DNA of 64,000 bases from Paenarthrobacter sp. JL.01a (GTDB lineage: Bacteria; Actinomycetota; Actinomycetes; Actinomycetales; Micrococcaceae). The translations under genes were made by a program, and so were the position numbers. Where the stretch lies: positions 1,984,001 to 2,048,000 of the forward strand of contig NZ_CP104877.1 of assembly GCF_025452095.1 (NCBI RefSeq), read 5' to 3'. A model generated the notes under the pieces. The model searched no databases. It was not told where the DNA came from and saw only the letters and a list, made by a program, of their open reading frames with translations. This document shows positions 1-8,897 of this stretch, one piece after another (position 1 is the first letter of the stretch; each line of letters starts with the position of its first letter).

Positions 1-188
1 CCCAAGGGGAGGCTGACCAACAAGATCCCGAGGCCGCCCAGGGCAACCAAAACTCCTCTTTCGGTCCGCTTCCAGCGCTGTCCCCTGAGGTCTTTGATGC
101 TCATGAGCGCGGCAAGCCGTGGATCGTCCTCTTCCAGAGCGCGCGCGATGTTGTGCAGTTCCTGTTTCTCGAAAGGTGAAAGTTCCAT
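1..188 (-). CDS. DUF3040 family membrane protein (N-terminal part)
   Basis: The gene starts at an ATG (188-186) preceded by a strong AGGAGG ribosome binding site and runs off the left edge of the window, so only about 62 residues are visible. They begin MELSPFEKQEL, the typical opening of the actinobacterial DUF3040 family, followed by a charged amphipathic stretch and, from about residue 46, a glycine- and leucine-rich membrane segment. DUF3040 proteins are small membrane proteins of unknown role. The gene is divergent from the PEP synthase gene, and the tandem DosR-type boxes lie between them. Measured from the box at 243, a -10 hexamer CATGCT fits a start site near 207. Membership in the hypoxia regulon is inference. 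Confidence 0.75.
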   Translation of the reverse strand, partial: MELSPFEKQELHNIARALEEDDPRLAALMSIKDLRGQRWKRTERGVLVALGGLGILLVSLPL

Positions 189-242
189 TGTCTTGCCTCC
201 TGCTTCTGCCTCCAGCATGATCACTGCGCAAATGCCGAAACA

Positions 243-256
243 GGGCCAAAAGTCAC
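243..256. promoter_or_regulatory. DosR-type box (distal of a tandem pair)
   Basis: The sequence is GGGCCAAAAGTCAC. It fits the 14-bp skeleton GGGNC-N4-GNCCC shared by about twenty sites in the window and by the known mycobacterial DosR operator. The same sequence recurs, inverted, at 13477-13490. It starts 24 bp before the second box at 267 and lies 55 bases from the start of the DUF3040 gene. Confidence 0.75.
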
Positions 257-266
257 AGCGCCCGCC

Positions 267-280
267 GGGCCCAAAGACCC
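267..280. promoter_or_regulatory. DosR-type box in the ppsA promoter
   Basis: The sequence is GGGCCCAAAGACCC. It ends exactly 36 bases before the A of the ppsA ATG. A -10 hexamer CAGAAT lies at 304-309, which is -12 to -7 relative to that A, so the transcript is predicted to start at the start codon itself. Confidence 0.85.
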
Positions 281-315
281 TCCCGTACCTTTAGCCGCAG
301 GTCCAGAATCCAGAC

Positions 316-2724
316 ATGGATTCGGCACATGAAGCTTCGTTGGCCAGCGCCCACGTTCTTTGGTTTGAGAAAACCGGGATAGGAGACATCTTTAGGGTAG
401 GCGGCAAGAATGCGTCGCTGGGTGAATTGACTCAAGCTCTCCGCACCAGAGGGGTCAAAGTACCCGACGGGTTTGCCACTACTGTGGATGCATACCGGCA
501 GTTCCTGGCCCTGAACGGCTTGGAAAAAGTGATCAGCGGGTGCCTCGACGCTTACCGTTCCGGGGACTCCACGCTTCGCGAGGCCGGCGACGCCATACGG
601 CAGGCCATCCTGGCAGCGGAGATCCCACCCGGGACTGCTGCGTCGATCAGGGAAAGCTATATCCAACTGTGCCGACGGACAGGAGAAGCCAACGTGGCGG
701 TGGCTGTCCGGAGCAGTGCCACGGCAGAGGACCTCCCGGATGCCAGCTTTGCCGGCCAGCAGGAAACCTACCTCAACGTCAGCGGTATCGATGCGGTCCT
801 CGAGGCGTGCAGGAAGTGCTATGCGTCTTTGTTTACAGACCGTGCCATCAGCTACCGCGAGATCAAGAACTTCGGGCACCTCGATGTGGCTCTTTCGGTT
901 GGCATACAGCGAATGGTTCGTTCCGATGCGGGCGCGTCCGGGGTCATGTTTTCCATCGACACGGAATCAGGTTTCCCGCGCTGTGTGGTGATAAGCGCCA
1001 CGTGGGGGCTTGGAGAGACAGTAGTGCAGGGCACAGTCAACCCCGATAAATACCAGGTCTTTAAGCCGTTTCTCGTCGACCGGGGTCTGGTTCCGATCAT
1101 TCAGCGGGAAGTGGGCAGCAAGGAGCAGAAGCTGATTTACAGCCAGGACGGCAACTCCGGGACCCTGATGGTGAAAACGACCCGCCATGAGCAGAAAGCC
1201 TTGGTCCTCAGTGATGCCGAAGTGCTGACGCTCGCCCGCTGGGCCGTAGCAGTGGAGGAACACTATGGACGCCCCATGGACATGGAATGGGCCAAAGACG
1301 GGACCACCGGTGAACTGTTCATGGTGCAGGCCCGCCCCGAAACCGTTCAAACCCAACGCCAAGGGACAACGTTCAATATGTACCACCTGCATGGCCAGGG
1401 CCGCGTCCTAACGGTGGGCGCGGCCGTGGGGGATGCGATTGCAGCAGGAACAGTGTCCCGCGTCCTCGAAACGGCGGATATCGATTCCTTCGTTGACGGT
1501 TCCATCCTGGTGACCCGCATGACAGACCCCGACTGGGTGCCTGTCATGAAACGGGCGGCCGCCATAGTCACCGATCATGGCGGACCAACCAGCCATGCGG
1601 CCATCATCAGCAGGGAACTGGGTGTTCCGGCCATCGTTGGGACGGGAAACGCAACCCAGGTTCTAAAGCCGGGTTCGCCTGTCACGGTGTCCTGTTCCGA
1701 AGGCGAACAGGGGCGTGTATACGAAGGCGCTTTGGACTACGATGCCGAGGAGGTGGACACCGGCACGCTCCCGGCAACACAGACCCAGCTGATGGTTAAC
1801 ATCGGCAGCCCGGCAGCGGCGTTGCGGTGGTGGCGGCTTCCGGCAGCGGGCGTCGGGCTTGCCCGCATGGAGTTCATTATCAACAATCTCATTCGTGTCC
1901 ATCCCATGGCGCTGGTACATCCGGAGCGAGTGACCGACGACGGTGAAGCGGCTGCCATCGCGTCCCTGTGGTCAAACCACCGGACGCCGCACGACTATTT
2001 CATTGACGTCCTTGCTACGGGCATTGCCAAAATCGCGGCAACGTTCCATCCCAAACCCGTGGTGGTGAGGCTCAGCGACTTCAAGAGCAACGAATACGGC
2101 CATCTGATCGGCGGACGGTTCTTTGAACGCCCGGAGGAGAATCCCATGCTGGGCTTCCGCGGAGCGTCCCGTTATTACAGCACTGCGTATCGGGAAGCCT
2201 TCGCCTTGGAATGCCGGGCATTGAAACGGGTCCGTGAGACAGCGGGCTTCAACAATGTCATAGTCATGGTGCCGTTCTGCCGGACGGTACAAGAAGGGGA
2301 AATGGTCCTGGAAGTCATGGCGAAGAACGGTTTGGTGCGCGGCCAGAACGGCTTGGAAATCTACATGATGTGCGAGATCCCGTCCAACGTGGTCCGCGCT
2401 GCTGAGTTCGCCAGGCTCTTTGACGGATTCTCCATAGGTTCCAACGACCTCACCCAGTTGGTCCTTGGCATCGACCGGGACTCGGAACAACTCAGCGACC
2501 TCTTTGATGAACGGGACCCGGCCGTGACCGCGATGATTTCCCAAGCGATCCGCGAAGCCCATAAAGCGGGCATCAAGATCGGCCTGTGCGGCCAAGGACC
2601 GAGCAATCACCCGGACTTCGCTGAGTTCCTGGTCGGTGAAGAGATTGATTCGATTTCGCTCAACCCTGACACCTTCCTCCGAACCCTGCCGTTGATCGCT
2701 GACGCTGAATTCCGTTGGCTGTAA
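316..2724 (+). CDS. ppsA: phosphoenolpyruvate synthase (pyruvate, water dikinase)
   Basis: This 802-residue protein matches the family length for PEP synthase, which makes PEP from pyruvate and ATP in the cytoplasm. The N-terminal third is the ATP-grasp pyruvate-phosphate-dikinase domain (VGGKNASLGEL at about residue 29; VRSSATAEDLPDASFAGQ at about 135). The phosphohistidine loop GGPTSHAAIIS has its histidine at residue 427. The C-terminal PEP-binding barrel ends with the CGQGPSNHP motif carrying the active-site cysteine. No ribosome binding site precedes the ATG; the DosR-type box ends 36 bases upstream and a -10 hexamer fits a leaderless mRNA. It heads an operon with the GH65 fusion (6-base gap) and pfkA. 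Under hypoxia it could supply PEP from pyruvate, which is inference. Confidence 0.92.
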   Translation: MDSAHEASLASAHVLWFEKTGIGDIFRVGGKNASLGELTQALRTRGVKVPDGFATTVDAYRQFLALNGLEKVISGCLDAYRSGDSTLREAGDAIRQAILAAEIPPGTAASIRESYIQLCRRTGEANVAVAVRSSATAEDLPDASFAGQQETYLNVSGIDAVLEACRKCYASLFTDRAISYREIKNFGHLDVALSVGIQRMVRSDAGASGVMFSIDTESGFPRCVVISATWGLGETVVQGTVNPDKYQVFKPFLVDRGLVPIIQREVGSKEQKLIYSQDGNSGTLMVKTTRHEQKALVLSDAEVLTLARWAVAVEEHYGRPMDMEWAKDGTTGELFMVQARPETVQTQRQGTTFNMYHLHGQGRVLTVGAAVGDAIAAGTVSRVLETADIDSFVDGSILVTRMTDPDWVPVMKRAAAIVTDHGGPTSHAAIISRELGVPAIVGTGNATQVLKPGSPVTVSCSEGEQGRVYEGALDYDAEEVDTGTLPATQTQLMVNIGSPAAALRWWRLPAAGVGLARMEFIINNLIRVHPMALVHPERVTDDGEAAAIASLWSNHRTPHDYFIDVLATGIAKIAATFHPKPVVVRLSDFKSNEYGHLIGGRFFERPEENPMLGFRGASRYYSTAYREAFALECRALKRVRETAGFNNVIVMVPFCRTVQEGEMVLEVMAKNGLVRGQNGLEIYMMCEIPSNVVRAAEFARLFDGFSIGSNDLTQLVLGIDRDSEQLSDLFDERDPAVTAMISQAIREAHKAGIKIGLCGQGPSNHPDFAEFLVGEEIDSISLNPDTFLRTLPLIADAEFRWL

Positions 2725-2730
2725 CGGGAG

Positions 2731-5700
2731 ATGCCCATGCGGAAGTCACCCACGGCGGCAGCAGCCGCCCCACCCTACGACGCAGTGATCCTGGACCTGG
2801 ACGGCGTGGTGACAAACACCGCGGTCGTCCACTTCGCAGCCTGGCAGGAGGCATACGAGGCGATTATCCATGATCCTCGCTACCCGCCGGATGGAAGCCG
2901 GGCCCCTTTCACGCCCAACGACTATTACGCCCTGGTTGACGGCAGGCCCCGGGAACAAGGGCTGATCGAGCTGATGGCGTCAAGAGGAGTCCGGCTTCCC
3001 AGAGGAACCCCACAGGATGCCGGAGGTGAGTGGACCGCCGTCGGGCTTGGGGCCTGGAAGAACAAGGCCTTCCTGAAACGGCTGCAGGTTTCCGGTGTGC
3101 AGATTTTCCCAGGCACCGGCCGGTTCCTGGAGAACTTGAAAGCGGCAGGTGTTGCCACCGCATTGGTGACTTCCAGCCGCAACGCCACGCCTGTCCTTGC
3201 CGCGGCCAACCTGTCGGAATCCTTCTCGGTGGTCATTGACGGCCGTATCTCCGCATCGCTGGCTCTGCCAGGCAAACCGGCCCCCGATACATTTCTGGAA
3301 GCAGCCCGCAGGTTGGACGTGAGTGTCCGACGCGCGGTAGTGGTTGAAGACGCAGTGGCGGGTGTACTGGCGGCGAGCCGGGGAGGATTCGGACTTGTTG
3401 TAGGCATTGACCGGCACGGGGACCGGGCCGAACTGGAAGCTGCCGGCGCCGACGTTGTTGTCAACGACCTCGCTGAGCTCGACCTGGGCCTCGTGATGCG
3501 GGATCCATGGTTGTTGATCTATGAAGGAATGGACCCTGAACATGAAGGCCACCGCGAAGCCCTGACCACGCTTGGGAATGGATACATGGGGGTTCGGGGG
3601 GCAGCGAGCGAAACCAACAGGACCACCCGATACGCCGGAATGTACCTTGCCGGACTGTATAACAGGGTCCAATCCACGATCGGCGAGGAAGCAGTGGTGG
3701 AAGAGCACCTGGTCAACCTTCCGGACTGCCTTCCCTTGGACCTGCGCTTGGATGGGGCACCCTGGTGGTCCGGGGGCGGTCTGGAGATATTGCACGAACG
3801 GCGGGTCCTCAACATGGAAAAGGCCGTCCTGAGCCGGCATCTGCTGCTTCAAGCACCCGACGGGAGACACCTGCAACTTGAAGAAACCAGGTTCGTATCC
3901 ATGGAATCCCCGCACATCCTTGCTATCAGAACGCGATTGACACCCCGTGATTGGAGCGGGGACATCCATATCACCGCTGGTATCAATTGCCTCGTACGCA
4001 ACAGCAACCTGCCCGAACCCCCTCTTGATTCCCAGGTCCATTTGATCGACAGGACCGTCCCTGGATCGCAGGCAACCGCCCCGGTCCTGGCTGTAGAGGT
4101 GGAGACTACCCAGAGCCAGGTTCGCGTGGCCATGGCGGCTACGGTTGATGTGCCAGGATCCGTTGGCGTAATGGAAAGCCGGGAGGGTTTGCACTTCCGT
4201 AGCTTCCAGGCCCGGTCCTCGGAGGAAAGCCCGGTCACGGTGGATCGGATCATCGCGGTGGCGACTTCCAAGGACCGTGCGACCTCCTCGGCCAGCAGTT
4301 CCGCTGCCGCTGCCTTGAGCGGATCCGGAGGTGACTTCGAGGAGCTGCTGCGCCTTCACAAAGCTTCCTGGCGGCGGGTCCTCCTGCCCTTCAGGGTGGA
4401 GCTTGACGCGCCTGTGCAGGTTCAGCTCGTGTTGAACCTGCATTTGTTCCATCTCCTGCAGACCCTGACTCCACACACAACCGAACTCGACGTCGGGGTT
4501 CCGGCGCGAGGGCTGCACGGCGAGGGATATCGCGGGCACGTATTTTGGGATGAGCTGTTTGTCCTCCCGGTCCTGAACACGCGCATACCGGAAATCTCCA
4601 AGGCCCTCCTGGACTACCGTTGGCGGCGGCTGCCTGCCGCGCGCCGGGCCGCCGTCGCAAAGGGCTTGGCCGGTGCGCTGTTCCCTTGGCAGAGCGGCAG
4701 TGACGGTACGGAAGAGACACCGAATTGGCTCTATAACCCGCGCTCAGGGCAATGGGTTCCCGATTATTCACACCTACAAGTCCACGCCGGACTCGCAGTG
4801 GCGTTCAACGCATGGCAATACTTCGAAGCCACGAACGATGTCTCCTGGTTTCTGTGCCATGGTGCTGAACTCCTGGTCGAGATCGCCCGCTGCTTTGCCT
4901 CCCTGGCCGTCTATGACCCCAGCCATCGCCGTTATCACATCCGGGGCGTAGTGGGACCGGATGAATACCACACCTGGTTGCCCGGACAGGATGGGCCTGG
5001 CCTGGACGACAACGCGTACACGAACGTCATGGCAGCGTGGGTATGTGGCAAGGCCGCGGAAACCACTGCAATGTTCTCCGGCCATGAAGTGAACGAGCTT
5101 CTGGACAGAACTGGCGTCAGCAAACGCGAGCGGGCACACTGGCGCAGGCTGTCACGGGCCATGTATGTCCCGTTCAATAACGACGGATTGATCAGCCAGT
5201 TCGAGGGCTATGAACGGTTGCAGGAGCTGGACTGGGATGGCTACCGGCAAGAGTACGACAACATAGAACGCCTGGACCTCATCCTGGGGGCGGAAGGCGA
5301 TGACGTAAACCGCTATAAGCTCGCCAAGCAGGCGGACGTTCTCATGTTGCCCTATCTGTTTGGTTGTTCAGGCCTCATCACGGTGCTTGACCAATTGGGT
5401 TACCGAATGACAGAGGCACAGCTTGCGCGGACCGTTGAGTACTACCTCGCCAGGACAGCCCACGGCTCAACACTCAGCAGGGTGGCGCACGCCTCCGTCC
5501 TGGCCGCCGTGGACCCGGACCGGGCCTGGGAAAGCTACCGCGAGGCACTGGACGCGGACCTGGACGATACCCAGCACGGTACTACCAAATCCGGTATTCA
5601 TCTCGGTGCAATGGCGGGGACGGTGGACGTCATACAGAGAACTTTCGCCGGGCTGCGAATGGACCGTTCCGGCATCACCTTTACACCCAACCTGCCGCAC

Positions 5701-5904
5701 GGACTCAACGCACTGTCCTTTTCTGTGAAGGCGAAGGGACATTGGCTGGACGTCACTCTGGGGACGGACAGGATCCGGGTCACCTCATCGCCGGGCAGCG
5801 CTCCTCCGCTCCGTATCCAAGTCCATGACCAGACGCTGATGCTGCCGGCCGGTGAGAGCCGAAGTTTCAAGCTGCGCCCGCGCTCGCAGGCAGGTTCGCC
5901 GTGA
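2731..5904 (+). CDS. fused beta-phosphoglucomutase (HAD) and glycoside hydrolase family 65 phosphorylase
   Basis: This 1057-residue protein joins two enzymes. Residues about 16-250 are a HAD phosphomutase of the beta-phosphoglucomutase type, with the nucleophile motif LDLDGVV (Asp22, Asp24) and the later KPAPDTF and VVEDAVAGVLAA motifs. Residues about 265-1045 are a GH65 domain; the GPDEYH motif supplies the general acid Glu745. GH65 enzymes split alpha-linked glucose disaccharides (trehalose, kojibiose, maltose) with phosphate to give beta-glucose 1-phosphate, which the HAD part would turn into glucose 6-phosphate. The disaccharide cannot be read from sequence. The first ATG directly abuts the GGGAG ribosome binding site, so ATG 2737 is the more likely start. 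Its stop overlaps the pfkA start by four bases (GTGA), indicating translational coupling. From memory, a DosR-regulon gene of M. tuberculosis, Rv2006, has a similar HAD-GH65 layout. Confidence 0.88.
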   Translation: MPMRKSPTAAAAAPPYDAVILDLDGVVTNTAVVHFAAWQEAYEAIIHDPRYPPDGSRAPFTPNDYYALVDGRPREQGLIELMASRGVRLPRGTPQDAGGEWTAVGLGAWKNKAFLKRLQVSGVQIFPGTGRFLENLKAAGVATALVTSSRNATPVLAAANLSESFSVVIDGRISASLALPGKPAPDTFLEAARRLDVSVRRAVVVEDAVAGVLAASRGGFGLVVGIDRHGDRAELEAAGADVVVNDLAELDLGLVMRDPWLLIYEGMDPEHEGHREALTTLGNGYMGVRGAASETNRTTRYAGMYLAGLYNRVQSTIGEEAVVEEHLVNLPDCLPLDLRLDGAPWWSGGGLEILHERRVLNMEKAVLSRHLLLQAPDGRHLQLEETRFVSMESPHILAIRTRLTPRDWSGDIHITAGINCLVRNSNLPEPPLDSQVHLIDRTVPGSQATAPVLAVEVETTQSQVRVAMAATVDVPGSVGVMESREGLHFRSFQARSSEESPVTVDRIIAVATSKDRATSSASSSAAAALSGSGGDFEELLRLHKASWRRVLLPFRVELDAPVQVQLVLNLHLFHLLQTLTPHTTELDVGVPARGLHGEGYRGHVFWDELFVLPVLNTRIPEISKALLDYRWRRLPAARRAAVAKGLAGALFPWQSGSDGTEETPNWLYNPRSGQWVPDYSHLQVHAGLAVAFNAWQYFEATNDVSWFLCHGAELLVEIARCFASLAVYDPSHRRYHIRGVVGPDEYHTWLPGQDGPGLDDNAYTNVMAAWVCGKAAETTAMFSGHEVNELLDRTGVSKRERAHWRRLSRAMYVPFNNDGLISQFEGYERLQELDWDGYRQEYDNIERLDLILGAEGDDVNRYKLAKQADVLMLPYLFGCSGLITVLDQLGYRMTEAQLARTVEYYLARTAHGSTLSRVAHASVLAAVDPDRAWESYREALDADLDDTQHGTTKSGIHLGAMAGTVDVIQRTFAGLRMDRSGITFTPNLPHGLNALSFSVKAKGHWLDVTLGTDRIRVTSSPGSAPPLRIQVHDQTLMLPAGESRSFKLRPRSQAGSP

Positions 5905-6926
5905 AGACCTTGGGCATTCTGACCAGCGGCGGCGACTGTCCCGGCGTTAATGCCGTGATCCGGGGAGCAGTCCTGGCCGGGGTTCGCGCCGGGCATTATG
6001 GCTTTGTGGGTTTCCTTGACGGTTGGAGCGGCGTGCTCAACAACAACGCCGTTCCCCTAACGATTGAATCGGTCAGGGGTATGTCGCGCCTGGGCGGAAC
6101 AATGTTGGGAACATCACGGACTAATCCCATCACGCCAGGGGGAGTGCCGGCGGTGATCGCGTCCCTGGAACGCCGGCACGTGGATGGTCTGATTGCGGTG
6201 GGCGGAGAAGGCACCCTTGCTGCTGCCTGGATCCTGGGAGAGGCCGGCGGCAAGATTGTGGGCGTCCCTAAGACCATCGATAACGATCTCAGTGCAACGG
6301 ACTACACCTTCGGGTTTGATACTGCTGTGCAGACGGCAACCGAAGCGATCGATCGGCTGCGGACCACCGGAGAGTCCCACCACAGGTGCATGATTGCCGA
6401 GGTCATGGGGCGCAATGCCGGCTGGATCGCCTTGCACGCAGGCATGGCCGCTGGAGCGCATGCCATTTTGATTCCCGAACGCCGGGCGAGCCTGGCGCAG
6501 GCGGCGGCTTGGGTCCTGTCAGCCAGGGACCGGGGAAGGGCGCCCTTGGTCGTGGTGGCAGAGGCCTACGTTCCCTCTGGCCAAGATGCCCCGTACTCCC
6601 CGCGCGGACTCGATACGTTTGGCCGTCAGCGTTTGGGCGGCATTGGTTTCCTCCTGGAGGAGCAGCTTCACGAACTGACGGGCATCGAATGCAGAGCCAC
6701 AGTCCTGGGACACATCCAGCGTGGTGGAGCACCCACAGCATTCGACAGGGTCTTGGCAACCCGGTTGGGGATGGCGGCTGTCCGTGCAGCAGCCGCCGGG
6801 GAGTGGGGTGTCATGGTTTCCTTGCGGGGCACGGATATCACCACTGTTGACCTTGCCGCCGCAATTGGTGAACTGCACACCGTCCCGGAGGACCGGTATC
6901 TGGAGGCTGAAGCGCTGTTCGGCTGA
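5901..6926 (+). CDS. pfkA: 6-phosphofructokinase
   Basis: This 341-residue protein is a PfkA-family enzyme that phosphorylates fructose 6-phosphate in glycolysis. The N-terminus LTSGGDCPGVNAVIRG is the nucleotide-binding loop, PKTIDND is the catalytic loop, and MGRNAGWIA follows. The donor-specifying positions are mixed: GGEGT has glycine as in ATP-dependent enzymes, while PKTIDND has lysine as in pyrophosphate enzymes. That combination is usual for actinobacterial ATP-dependent PFKs, so ATP is the expected donor. The start is GTG inside the GTGA overlap with the GH65 fusion, so the three genes ppsA, GH65 fusion and pfkA form one transcription unit driven from the tandem boxes at 243-280. Confidence 0.92.
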   Translation: MKTLGILTSGGDCPGVNAVIRGAVLAGVRAGHYGFVGFLDGWSGVLNNNAVPLTIESVRGMSRLGGTMLGTSRTNPITPGGVPAVIASLERRHVDGLIAVGGEGTLAAAWILGEAGGKIVGVPKTIDNDLSATDYTFGFDTAVQTATEAIDRLRTTGESHHRCMIAEVMGRNAGWIALHAGMAAGAHAILIPERRASLAQAAAWVLSARDRGRAPLVVVAEAYVPSGQDAPYSPRGLDTFGRQRLGGIGFLLEEQLHELTGIECRATVLGHIQRGGAPTAFDRVLATRLGMAAVRAAAAGEWGVMVSLRGTDITTVDLAAAIGELHTVPEDRYLEAEALFG

Positions 6927-6945
6927 CCCGGCAGCCGCAAGATAA

Positions 6946-6982
6946 CGCGGGCAGGCGCCCCTTCATCGGCACCTGCCCCGCG
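6946..6982. terminator. bidirectional hairpin between convergent pfkA and hsp20
   Basis: Near-complementary arms at 6946-6959 and 6968-6982 enclose an 8-base loop. The hairpin lies between the ends of two convergent genes. It lacks a T tract, so it may be a weak or factor-assisted terminator. Confidence 0.55.
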
Positions 6983-6990
6983 GCAAATAC

Positions 6991-7413
6991 TCAACTCCTG
7001 GTGATCTGGACCTTTGAGGGGGAGGCTGCCGCCGCCTTTTCCGGGATAGGTGCCCGAACCTCGAGGACACCATCCTTGTAGGAAGCGGTCACATCTCCTT
7101 CCTTCACCCCGTCGGGCAAAGGTATCCGGCGGGCGAAGGAGCCGTACCGGAATTCCGAGCGGTAGCTGTCCTTCTCCTTGTGCTCGGTCTTTTCCTGTCG
7201 CTCGGCCCGGATGGTCAGACCGCCGTCGGAAATGGTGATTTCCGCATCTTTTTCCGGGTCGATGCCGGGCAGTTCAGCACGGACCACCAGCGTATTACCG
7301 TCAACCATTTCCTCAACTTTGATCCCCCCGACACTGCTGTCGCCGTCGAACAATCTCTCGATCAGCTCCATCGGTGAGCGACGCGAATCAAGCCACTTTG
7401 TCAGCTCTGTCAT
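6991..7413 (-). CDS. Hsp20 / alpha-crystallin family small heat shock protein
   Basis: The 140-residue protein carries the alpha-crystallin domain at about residues 30-130 (DGNTLVVRAELPG; RRIPLPDGV; YKDGVLEV) with a short charged N-terminus. It should bind unfolding proteins without ATP, like M. tuberculosis HspX, a main product of the DosR regulon. The open frame extends to 7497, but ATG 7413 was chosen because GGAGG stands five bases before it. Two DosR-type boxes at 7490 and 7514 lie upstream. Counting 36 bases from the first gives a predicted start site near 7454, with -10 hexamer AAAGCT. Regulation by the DosR-like protein is inference from these sites. Confidence 0.9.
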   Translation of the reverse strand: MTELTKWLDSRRSPMELIERLFDGDSSVGGIKVEEMVDGNTLVVRAELPGIDPEKDAEITISDGGLTIRAERQEKTEHKEKDSYRSEFRYGSFARRIPLPDGVKEGDVTASYKDGVLEVRAPIPEKAAAASPSKVQITRS

Positions 7414-7489
7414 GCCGGCCTCCATTTCTTGTTCGCCGCGGAACCTTTCCCGGCAGTCACAGCTTTTCGCTTTGGCACCGGCGCTTCCA

Positions 7490-7503
7490 GAGTCCAAAGT
7501 CCC
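7490..7503. promoter_or_regulatory. DosR-type box, hsp20 side
   Basis: The sequence is GAGTCCAAAGTCCC. It is 77 bases upstream of the hsp20 start and 24 bp from the second box, in the divergent region between hsp20 and the small gene at 7602. Confidence 0.8.
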
Positions 7504-7513
7504 CGCCCTTGCG

Positions 7514-7527
7514 GGGTCTTCCGGCCC
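7514..7527. promoter_or_regulatory. DosR-type box, rightward side
   Basis: The sequence is GGGTCTTCCGGCCC, with both five-base half sites intact. A -10 hexamer CAGGAT at 7551-7556 lies at the spacing seen in the leaderless genes and predicts a rightward start site near 7563, upstream of the small gene at 7602. Confidence 0.8.
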
Positions 7528-7601
7528 TTACACGGCATGGAGGAGTGCAACAGGATGGGGATATGCCCGCGGGAACTGCTTGGTGCAGGGAGGAGTCAGT
7601 C

Positions 7602-7808
7602 ATGAGTGGACGGGTCAACCCGGAGCCGGAGGCTCAACGTCCGAACGACGGTGAGGGGAGAAGACGAGCCCGGAAGCGGGGAACAGGCCTCCCCCTGCAG
7701 GGGAGTCCTTTAGTGCAAAGGATGCTTCGCTTGGGCCAACGCCGCGAGGCCGCCGAGGAGGAGTTGGAGCGCCGTTTGGGTAAGGATGATCCCGGGCCTC
7801 AAAGCTGA
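7602..7808 (+). CDS. small basic hydrophilic protein, unknown function
   Basis: This 68-residue reading frame was chosen at ATG 7602 because AGGAG lies nine bases before it. The predicted protein is rich in arginine and glutamate, with a likely helix over residues 36-60 (LVQRMLRLGQRREAAEEELERR). It has no signal peptide or membrane segment, and I recognise no family. In its favour are the ribosome binding site and an upstream DosR-type box with a correctly placed -10 hexamer. Against it are its small size and lack of a recognisable homologue. It could also be the 5' part of a longer untranslated RNA. Confidence 0.5.
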   Translation: MSGRVNPEPEAQRPNDGEGRRRARKRGTGLPLQGSPLVQRMLRLGQRREAAEEELERRLGKDDPGPQS

Positions 7809-7875
7809 AATTGCCCCTGTTCAACGAGGCCTCAGGCCATGGCCCGTGCCGCTTCGGCGTGGGCAGGGGAGCCGG

Positions 7876-8874
7876 TCAGTGGATCTTCAGCACAGCAGCT
7901 CCTGTGACTCTGTCCTTGGCCAGGTCCTCCAGCGCCCGGTCCGCTTCCGTGAAGTCATAGGCAGTGACGGTTGGAGCCAGGCCGATCACTGCTGCCAGCG
8001 CCAGGAAAGCAGTGCCGTCGGCCCGGGTGTTGGCAGTGACGCTGCGGATCTGCCGCTCATGGAACAGTTCATTTTCATAGTTGAGGGACGGGATGTCGGT
8101 GAGGTGAATGCCGGCAATGGCCAGCGTTCCTCCGCGATCCAAGGCCCGGAGCGCGACCGGGACCAGATCGCCCACGGGAGCAAAGAGGATGGCTGAGTCC
8201 AGGTAAACGGGCGGCATGTCGTAGGCGTCGCCTGCGTACACCGCTCCGAGGCTCAATGCCAGTTCCCGGGCAGGTCCGGAACGTGTCATGACATAGACGG
8301 ATGCACCTTGGCTGATGGCGACTTGAGCGGTCAGGTGCGCGGACCCGCCAAAACCATAGATGCCCAGCCGACCTCCAGACGGCAGGGCAGCCCTTTCCAA
8401 CGCCCTGTACCCGATGATCCCTGAACACAGAAGCGGCGCAGCCTGTTCATCGGTGAACCTGTCCGGCAAAGCGTAGGCGAAATCCTCATTCACCGTCATA
8501 AGTTCAGCGAAGCCGCCGTCCCGGTCCCACCCGGTGAATGTTGGCGCTATGCAGAGGTTTTCCTGGCCGCGCCGGCAATATGGACATCTCTCGCAGGTTT
8601 CTCCGAGCCACGCGACGCCGATTCTGTCTCCGGGAGAGAAACGGCCTCCGTTGAAACTTTCAATCACTGTCCCGACGGCTTCGTGGCCGGGGACCACGTT
8701 CGCGTGCCGAGGGGGAAGATCGCCCTCGGCAAGGTGGAGGTCCGTGCGGCAGACGCCACATACGTCAACCCGAAGAAGCACCTCCCCGGGACCGGGTTTC
8801 GGGTCCTCCCGTCGGCCCATCTTCAAGGGCCTGCCTTCAATCTTCCCCGGCTCACTGACCCACCATGCGCGCAT
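7876..8874 (-). CDS. zinc-dependent alcohol dehydrogenase
   Basis: This 332-residue medium-chain dehydrogenase oxidises alcohols or reduces aldehydes with NAD(P). The catalytic zinc site is in CGVCRTDLH (about residues 39-47) and GHEAVG (about 64); the four-cysteine structural zinc site CERCPYCRRGQENLC is at about residues 93-107. The Rossmann segment GIYGFGGSAH starts near 172. The ribosome binding site GGAGGA precedes the ATG. It lies 23 bases after the frameshifted P-type ATPase gene on the same strand, so it is probably the last gene of the operon DUF1508 - ATPase - dehydrogenase. The physiological alcohol is unknown; redox balancing in low oxygen is a plausible role. Confidence 0.9.
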   Translation of the reverse strand: MRAWWVSEPGKIEGRPLKMGRREDPKPGPGEVLLRVDVCGVCRTDLHLAEGDLPPRHANVVPGHEAVGTVIESFNGGRFSPGDRIGVAWLGETCERCPYCRRGQENLCIAPTFTGWDRDGGFAELMTVNEDFAYALPDRFTDEQAAPLLCSGIIGYRALERAALPSGGRLGIYGFGGSAHLTAQVAISQGASVYVMTRSGPARELALSLGAVYAGDAYDMPPVYLDSAILFAPVGDLVPVALRALDRGGTLAIAGIHLTDIPSLNYENELFHERQIRSVTANTRADGTAFLALAAVIGLAPTVTAYDFTEADRALEDLAKDRVTGAAVLKIH

Positions 8875-8897
8875 GACTCTTCCTCCGTCGTCGGATA

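Noticed and set aside
2980..4539. A 519-codon minus-strand open frame
   Set aside because: It is fully inside the HAD-GH65 gene, has no ribosome binding site and no family resemblance.
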